Shown here in pieces: positions 59,766-64,000 of a stretch of DNA of 64,000 nt. The notes beneath the pieces are model-generated. The model was not told the origin of the DNA and ran no database searches. It saw nothing but the letters and a program-made list of their open reading frames with translations. The stretch is from Mycolicibacterium peregrinum (lineage in GTDB: Bacteria > Actinomycetota > Actinomycetes > Mycobacteriales > Mycobacteriaceae). Where the stretch lies: assembly GCF_002102345.1 (NCBI RefSeq), contig NZ_LQPP01000067.1:1-64000 (forward strand). The letters run 5' to 3'. Numbering within the stretch: position 1 is the stretch's first letter; each line of letters opens with the position of its first letter. The position numbers and the translations under genes were made by a program.

Positions 59766-62700
59766 ATGAAATCCGTTGAACGTCCAGATGAACAGTCCGC
59801 ACGCTTTGCCATCGTCGGCTACGCTGCGCGCTTTCCAGGAGCCCCGGACGCCGATGGCTTCTGGGACCTGCTGAGAGCCGGTCGCGAAGCCATCTCGGAG
59901 GTACCCGAAGACCGCTGGGACGTCGAAGAATTCTTCGATCCCGAGCCCGGTACACCAGGCAAGGTGGTGACCCGCCGCGCCGGTTTCGTCGATGACGTAA
60001 CCGGATTCGACGCCCCGTTCTTCGGTATGTCAACGCGCGAGGTCAGGCTGATGGATCCGCAGCATCGGATCCTGTTGGAAACAGCCTGGCGCGCGGTGGA
60101 ACACTCGGGTACCGCGCCAACGGCATTGGCTGACACCAACACTGGCGTGTTCGTCGGACTGGCCACCCACGACTACCTCGGAATGGCCTCTGACGAGCTG
60201 ACTTACCCCGAGATCGAGGCCTACATGGCCATCGGTACTTCGAATGCCGCGGCGGCCGGCCGGATCAGCTATCGATTAGGCCTGCAGGGCCCCTCGGTCG
60301 CGGTCGATACCGCGTGCAGCTCGTCGCTGGTGGCGATCCATCAAGCGTGCCAAGCACTTCGCTTAGGTGAGTGCGATCTGGCGCTGGCCGGCGGGGCGAA
60401 CGTCCTGCTCACGCCCGCCACCATGATCACCTTCTCGAGTGCGCATATGCTGGCACCCGACGGCCGCTGCAAGACGTTCGATGCGGCCGCAGATGGTTAT
60501 GTCCGCGGCGAAGGCTGCGGCGTCATCGTCATCAAGCGACTCGAAGACGCCATCCGCGACGGTGACCACATCCGGGCCGTGATCCGCGGTAGCGCGATCA
60601 ACCAGGACGGCGCATCGGGCGGTTTGACGGTGCCCAACGGCGTCGCTCAGCAGCGTGTCATCGCCGATGCCCTGCAGCGGGCCGGCCTCGAACCCAAGGA
60701 CGTCGGCTACCTCGAAGCGCACGGCACCGGAACCTCGCTCGGTGACCCGATCGAGGCCCAGGCCGCAGGGGCGGTGCTCGGTGCCGGACGCGAACCCGAC
60801 CGGCCGTTGTTGATGGGCTCGGCGAAGACGAACATCGGGCACCTGGAAGCCGCCGCAGGCATCGCAGGCGTCATCAAGGTGGTTCTGTCGCTCGAAAACG
60901 AGCTGCTGCCCCAGCACCTGCACTTTCAGAACCCGTCGCCGCACATCCCGTGGGACCGGCTCGCGGTGGAAGTGGTCAAGGAGGCCACCCCGTGGGAACG
61001 CAACGGCGCGCCACGCATCGCCGGTGTCAGCTCGTTCGGGTTCGCCGGAACCAACGCGCACGTCATCCTGGAGGAAGCGCCCGAACGGACGGCGCCGCAG
61101 CTGGACGTCGCCGGGCAGGCTGAGCGATTCGGCATCCTCCCGCTCTCCGCGCACACGCCTGCCGCATTGGTGCAGGTCGCGGAGCAATATCGCGATTGGA
61201 TGAACGCCCACCCCGAGGCCACCCTGGCCGACGTGTGCTTCACCGCCGGAGTCGGCCGGGCACACCTTGAGCACCGCGCCGCGCTGGTGGTCGATTCGAG
61301 AGAATCCGCCATCGAACTGCTCGGCGCCCTCGCCGACGACCGTCCGGCACCGGGACTGATCCGGGGCGAATCCCACGACAAGCCCAAGACCGCGTGGCTG
61401 TTCACCGGCCAGGGCAGCCAGTACGCCGGGATGGCCCGCGAGCTGTTCGACTCCGAACCGGTGTTCGCCGAGACACTGAATCGCTGCGCGGCGGCTGTCG
61501 CCGACCAGCTCGACAAGCCGCTGCTGGACGTGATCTTCGGCCTGGACGGTCCAGATTCCGAGGAGACGCTGCGCCAGACCTCCTACGCGCAGCCCGCCCT
61601 GTTCGCGGTCGAGATGGGTCTGGCCCGGCTCTGGCAATCATGGGGATTCGAACCCGACGTGGTTCTCGGCCACAGCGTCGGCCAGTACTCGGCGGCGTGC
61701 GTCGCGGGCGTGTTCAGTCTGGAGGACGGCGCCCAGTTGATGGCGGAACGAGGACGCCTCTTCGGCAGCCTGCCCGCCGGTGGCCGCATGGTCGCGGTGT
61801 TCACCTCCGCAGAGCGGGTGGAGAACCTCACCGACGAGTTCCCCGCCCTTTCGGTTGCCGCCTACAACGGCACCAACACCGTGCTCTCAGGTCCCGCGGA
61901 AGACCTGGAGCGGGCCGTCGCCGGCCTCACCGCCGACGGTGTCCGGTGCGACTGGCTCGAAACCAGCCATGCGTTCCACTCGTCGCTGCTGGATCCGATC
62001 CTCGACGAATTCGAATCGTACGCAAACCGTTTCACTTTCAAGGCGCCGCAACGAATTCTGATCGACAACCGCACCGGCGCCGCGTTGGGCCGGAGCGTGA
62101 AGCTCGACGGCGCGTACTGGCGTCGGCACGCCCGCCAGCCGGTCGAGTTCGCCAAGAGTGTGCGCACCCTGGCCGACATGAACTGCAAGTTGCTGGTCGA
62201 GATCGGCCCTCGGCCGGTGCTCACCGCGACGGCACTGGGGGCCTGGCCCGACCCGGCCGGCGCACCGCGGGTGATCGCGTCGCTGCGCCGCAACACCGCC
62301 GACCAGCGGCAGATCACCGAAGCCGTCGCCGACGCGTACGTCCTTGGCCACCTGCCCGAGTTCGGCGCGTTCCGGCAGGCGCAGGCACGGAAGCTCGATC
62401 TGCCCACCTACCCGTTCGAGCATCGCCAGTACTGGTATCGGGACAATCGCGAACAACCCAACCAGCAGCAGCACGTTGCCGGACCGCGCACGCAGGCCGT
62501 TCGCCTGCTCGAAGACGGCCGTCTCGAGGAGCTCGCGACCCTGCTCGGCGGCACGGGCAGCGACGATCAGACCCTGGACGTGCTGACCAAGCTTGCAGCA
62601 CAACACAACCGCCAGCGGTCGACTCAGTCCATCGCCGACGACCGCTACGAGTTCCGCTGGGAGAAAGCGGTCACTCCGCTGTCGGGCGCCGACTCCGCAG

Positions 62701-64000
62701 AGACGTCCACGTGGCTGCTCATCGGTGAACAGTCCCCGGCGGTCCAGCCACTGGTCGACGCGCTGACCTCGAGCGGGCAGCAGTACCGGTTCCTCGGGCT
62801 GCCGACGTCCGACGCCGAGACCGCTCAACTCGCCGACGCGTTGCGCGCCGCGGCCGCCGACGGTTCGACACTGCGCATCCTTCACGTGGCAGCGCTGGAC
62901 GGGGAACCGGAAGCCAAGCCCGTGCCCTCGATGCGATCACTGCTTCGGATGCAACACCACGTCCTGGCCGGAACGCGGCGTCTCTTCCGCGCTGCAACCG
63001 AGGCCGACCTGAGGGCTCCGATCTGGCTGGTCACCCGCGGCGCACAGCACGTCGCCGATGCGGACACCGTGGCGCCCGAACAGACCGCCCTGTGGGGATT
63101 CGGCCGCGCGGCGGCGCTGGAGCTCCCGCAACTGTGGGGCGGACTGGCCGACCTGTCCGAAGGCAGTGCCGGCGAATGGACCACACTGCTCAACCGGATC
63201 GCGGTATCGACCGACCCGAAGCGGCGGGAGGACCAGATCGCGGTACGCGATCAAGGGGTCCATGTCCCCAGGCTGGTCCGCCGGGAGGACCTGCCGAGCG
63301 GTACACCGCTGGAACTGCGCAGCGACGCAACGTATCTGGTGACCGGCGGCCTGGGATCGATCGGTCTGGAGATCGCCGGATACCTGGCCGCCCACGGCGC
63401 CAAGCACCTGGTGCTGACCAGCCGTCGCGCACCCGGCGAAGCCGCCGAGCAACGCATCACCAAACTCGGCGACCAGCACGGTTGTGACATCCGTGCCGTG
63501 ACCGCCGATGTCGCCGATGCGCACGACGTCGCACGCCTGTTCAAGACGATCGCCGCCGAGATGCCGCCGCTGGCGGGCATCGTGCATGCTGCCGGTGAAC
63601 TCGGAACCACTCCCCTGGCCGAACTGGACGACACCGAGGTGGATCGCGTCTTCGCCGGGAAGGTCTGGGGCGCCTGGCACTTGAGCGAAGCCGCGGCAGA
63701 CGCCAAGCTCGAGTTCTTCATCAGCACCTCGTCGATCGCCTCGGTGTGGGGCGGATACGGTCAGACCGCCTACGGCGCGGCGAACGCCTTCCTCGACGGC
63801 CTGGCCTGGCGACTTCGCGAGCAGAACATCCCCGGCACCAGCGTCAACTTCGGCCCGTGGGCCGCAGGCATGGCCGACGCGGAGTCTCGTGCCCGCCTGG
63901 ATCAGCGTGGTGTCCGAACCCTGCCACCCGCCGATGCACTGGCCGGGCTGGCCGACGCCGTCGCGATCGCTTCCGCTAGAGGCCCGGCACAAGGAGTCGT
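59766..64000 (+). CDS. pks: Type I polyketide synthase, 3'-truncated by the window (KS-AT-KR...)
   Basis: About 1411 codons read before the edge with no stop. KS about residues 12-440 (DTACSSSLVAIH, EAHGTGTSLGDPIEA, SAKTNIGHLEAAAG). AT about 545-880 (FTGQGSQYAGMARELF, GHSVGQYSAA, ETSHAFHSSLLDPIL). Pseudo-KR half from about 958 and NADPH-binding KR from 1188 (TYLVTGGLGSIGLEIAGYLA; active Ser/Tyr in SSIASVWGGYGQTAYGAANAF). Only about 80 residues separate AT from the KR half, so no DH or ER lies there; any must follow KR beyond the window. By context it makes phleic-type polyunsaturated acids. Confidence 0.92.
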   Translation, partial: MKSVERPDEQSARFAIVGYAARFPGAPDADGFWDLLRAGREAISEVPEDRWDVEEFFDPEPGTPGKVVTRRAGFVDDVTGFDAPFFGMSTREVRLMDPQHRILLETAWRAVEHSGTAPTALADTNTGVFVGLATHDYLGMASDELTYPEIEAYMAIGTSNAAAAGRISYRLGLQGPSVAVDTACSSSLVAIHQACQALRLGECDLALAGGANVLLTPATMITFSSAHMLAPDGRCKTFDAAADGYVRGEGCGVIVIKRLEDAIRDGDHIRAVIRGSAINQDGASGGLTVPNGVAQQRVIADALQRAGLEPKDVGYLEAHGTGTSLGDPIEAQAAGAVLGAGREPDRPLLMGSAKTNIGHLEAAAGIAGVIKVVLSLENELLPQHLHFQNPSPHIPWDRLAVEVVKEATPWERNGAPRIAGVSSFGFAGTNAHVILEEAPERTAPQLDVAGQAERFGILPLSAHTPAALVQVAEQYRDWMNAHPEATLADVCFTAGVGRAHLEHRAALVVDSRESAIELLGALADDRPAPGLIRGESHDKPKTAWLFTGQGSQYAGMARELFDSEPVFAETLNRCAAAVADQLDKPLLDVIFGLDGPDSEETLRQTSYAQPALFAVEMGLARLWQSWGFEPDVVLGHSVGQYSAACVAGVFSLEDGAQLMAERGRLFGSLPAGGRMVAVFTSAERVENLTDEFPALSVAAYNGTNTVLSGPAEDLERAVAGLTADGVRCDWLETSHAFHSSLLDPILDEFESYANRFTFKAPQRILIDNRTGAALGRSVKLDGAYWRRHARQPVEFAKSVRTLADMNCKLLVEIGPRPVLTATALGAWPDPAGAPRVIASLRRNTADQRQITEAVADAYVLGHLPEFGAFRQAQARKLDLPTYPFEHRQYWYRDNREQPNQQQHVAGPRTQAVRLLEDGRLEELATLLGGTGSDDQTLDVLTKLAAQHNRQRSTQSIADDRYEFRWEKAVTPLSGADSAETSTWLLIGEQSPAVQPLVDALTSSGQQYRFLGLPTSDAETAQLADALRAAAADGSTLRILHVAALDGEPEAKPVPSMRSLLRMQHHVLAGTRRLFRAATEADLRAPIWLVTRGAQHVADADTVAPEQTALWGFGRAAALELPQLWGGLADLSEGSAGEWTTLLNRIAVSTDPKRREDQIAVRDQGVHVPRLVRREDLPSGTPLELRSDATYLVTGGLGSIGLEIAGYLAAHGAKHLVLTSRRAPGEAAEQRITKLGDQHGCDIRAVTADVADAHDVARLFKTIAAEMPPLAGIVHAAGELGTTPLAELDDTEVDRVFAGKVWGAWHLSEAAADAKLEFFISTSSIASVWGGYGQTAYGAANAFLDGLAWRLREQNIPGTSVNFGPWAAGMADAESRARLDQRGVRTLPPADALAGLADAVAIASARGPAQGV

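Noticed and set aside
1..64000. CRISPR arrays, tRNA or rRNA genes
   Set aside because: No regularly spaced repeats and no tRNA-like or rRNA-like sequence noticed on either strand; not tested by software.

Overview
The window comes from a high-G+C, fast-growing mycobacterium of the Mycolicibacterium / M. smegmatis type. The evidence is a trehalose polyphleate-type lipid locus (pks, papA3, mmpL10, PE-PPE protein, fadD23), a second gyrase-like type II topoisomerase as described in M. smegmatis (TopoNM), the mycobacterial Sdh1 operon, chromosomal AAC(2')-I, MmpL and haemophore-like proteins, and frequent GTG/TTG and probably leaderless starts. From memory, the block fecB2-like / pxpBC / aac / narK / hemD-regulator fusion / cbiX / nirBD / Rv0250c-like / sdhCAB is collinear with the M. 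tuberculosis Rv0265c to Rv0247c region. No rRNA, tRNA or CRISPR array was seen.

Layout. (1) 1-3.8 kb: an accessory patch of lower G+C holding TniQ, a small coupled ORF, a frameshifted XRE regulator with an operator-like array, and repeat debris. (2) 3.8-5.8 kb: LysE exporter, alpha/beta hydrolase, SRPBCC protein. (3) 6.1-10.3 kb: GyrB-like and GyrA-like topoisomerase pair, then a Tat-exported Rv2525c-like protein, an amidase and a small ORF. (4) 13.1-20.7 kb: an oxidative catabolic island. P450-ferredoxin-SDR is transcribed leftward, and TetR, enoyl-CoA hydratase, MmcQ/YjbR, Baeyer-Villiger monooxygenase and alcohol dehydrogenase rightward, around a strong palindromic operator. (5) 20.9-23.9 kb: an MFS-Usp fusion and the divergent ohrR/ohr peroxide pair. 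(6) 23.9-29.6 kb: an agmatine / N-carbamoylputrescine operon (aguB, aguA, amidohydrolase, APC permease) divergent from a TetR regulator. (7) 29.6-35.0 kb: small secreted proteins, YeiH family transporter with a coupled 29-residue peptide, FecB2-like lipoprotein, YhhQ transporter, PxpBC. (8) 35.2-43.1 kb: AAC(2')-I and nitrogen assimilation: narK, a HemD-winged-helix fusion, sirohydrochlorin chelatase, nirBD. (9) 43.2-46.9 kb: MocR/EamA divergon, secreted protein, PEP mutase-family enzyme. (10) 47.0-51.0 kb: Sdh1 operon behind a CRP-like 20-bp palindrome. (11) 51.1-64.0 kb: flavin reductase and the polyphleate locus; the pks runs off the right edge.

How genes work together. NarK imports nitrate/nitrite, NirBD reduces nitrite, and the HemD-like and CbiX proteins plausibly serve siroheme supply or its control. 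Agmatine would go to N-carbamoylputrescine (AguA) and putrescine (AguB). In the lipid locus, Pks and FadD23 make and activate polyunsaturated acids, PapA3 acylates trehalose, MmpL10 exports the intermediate and the PE-PPE protein completes acylation outside. Family calls come from motifs and recalled homologues; no database search was run.
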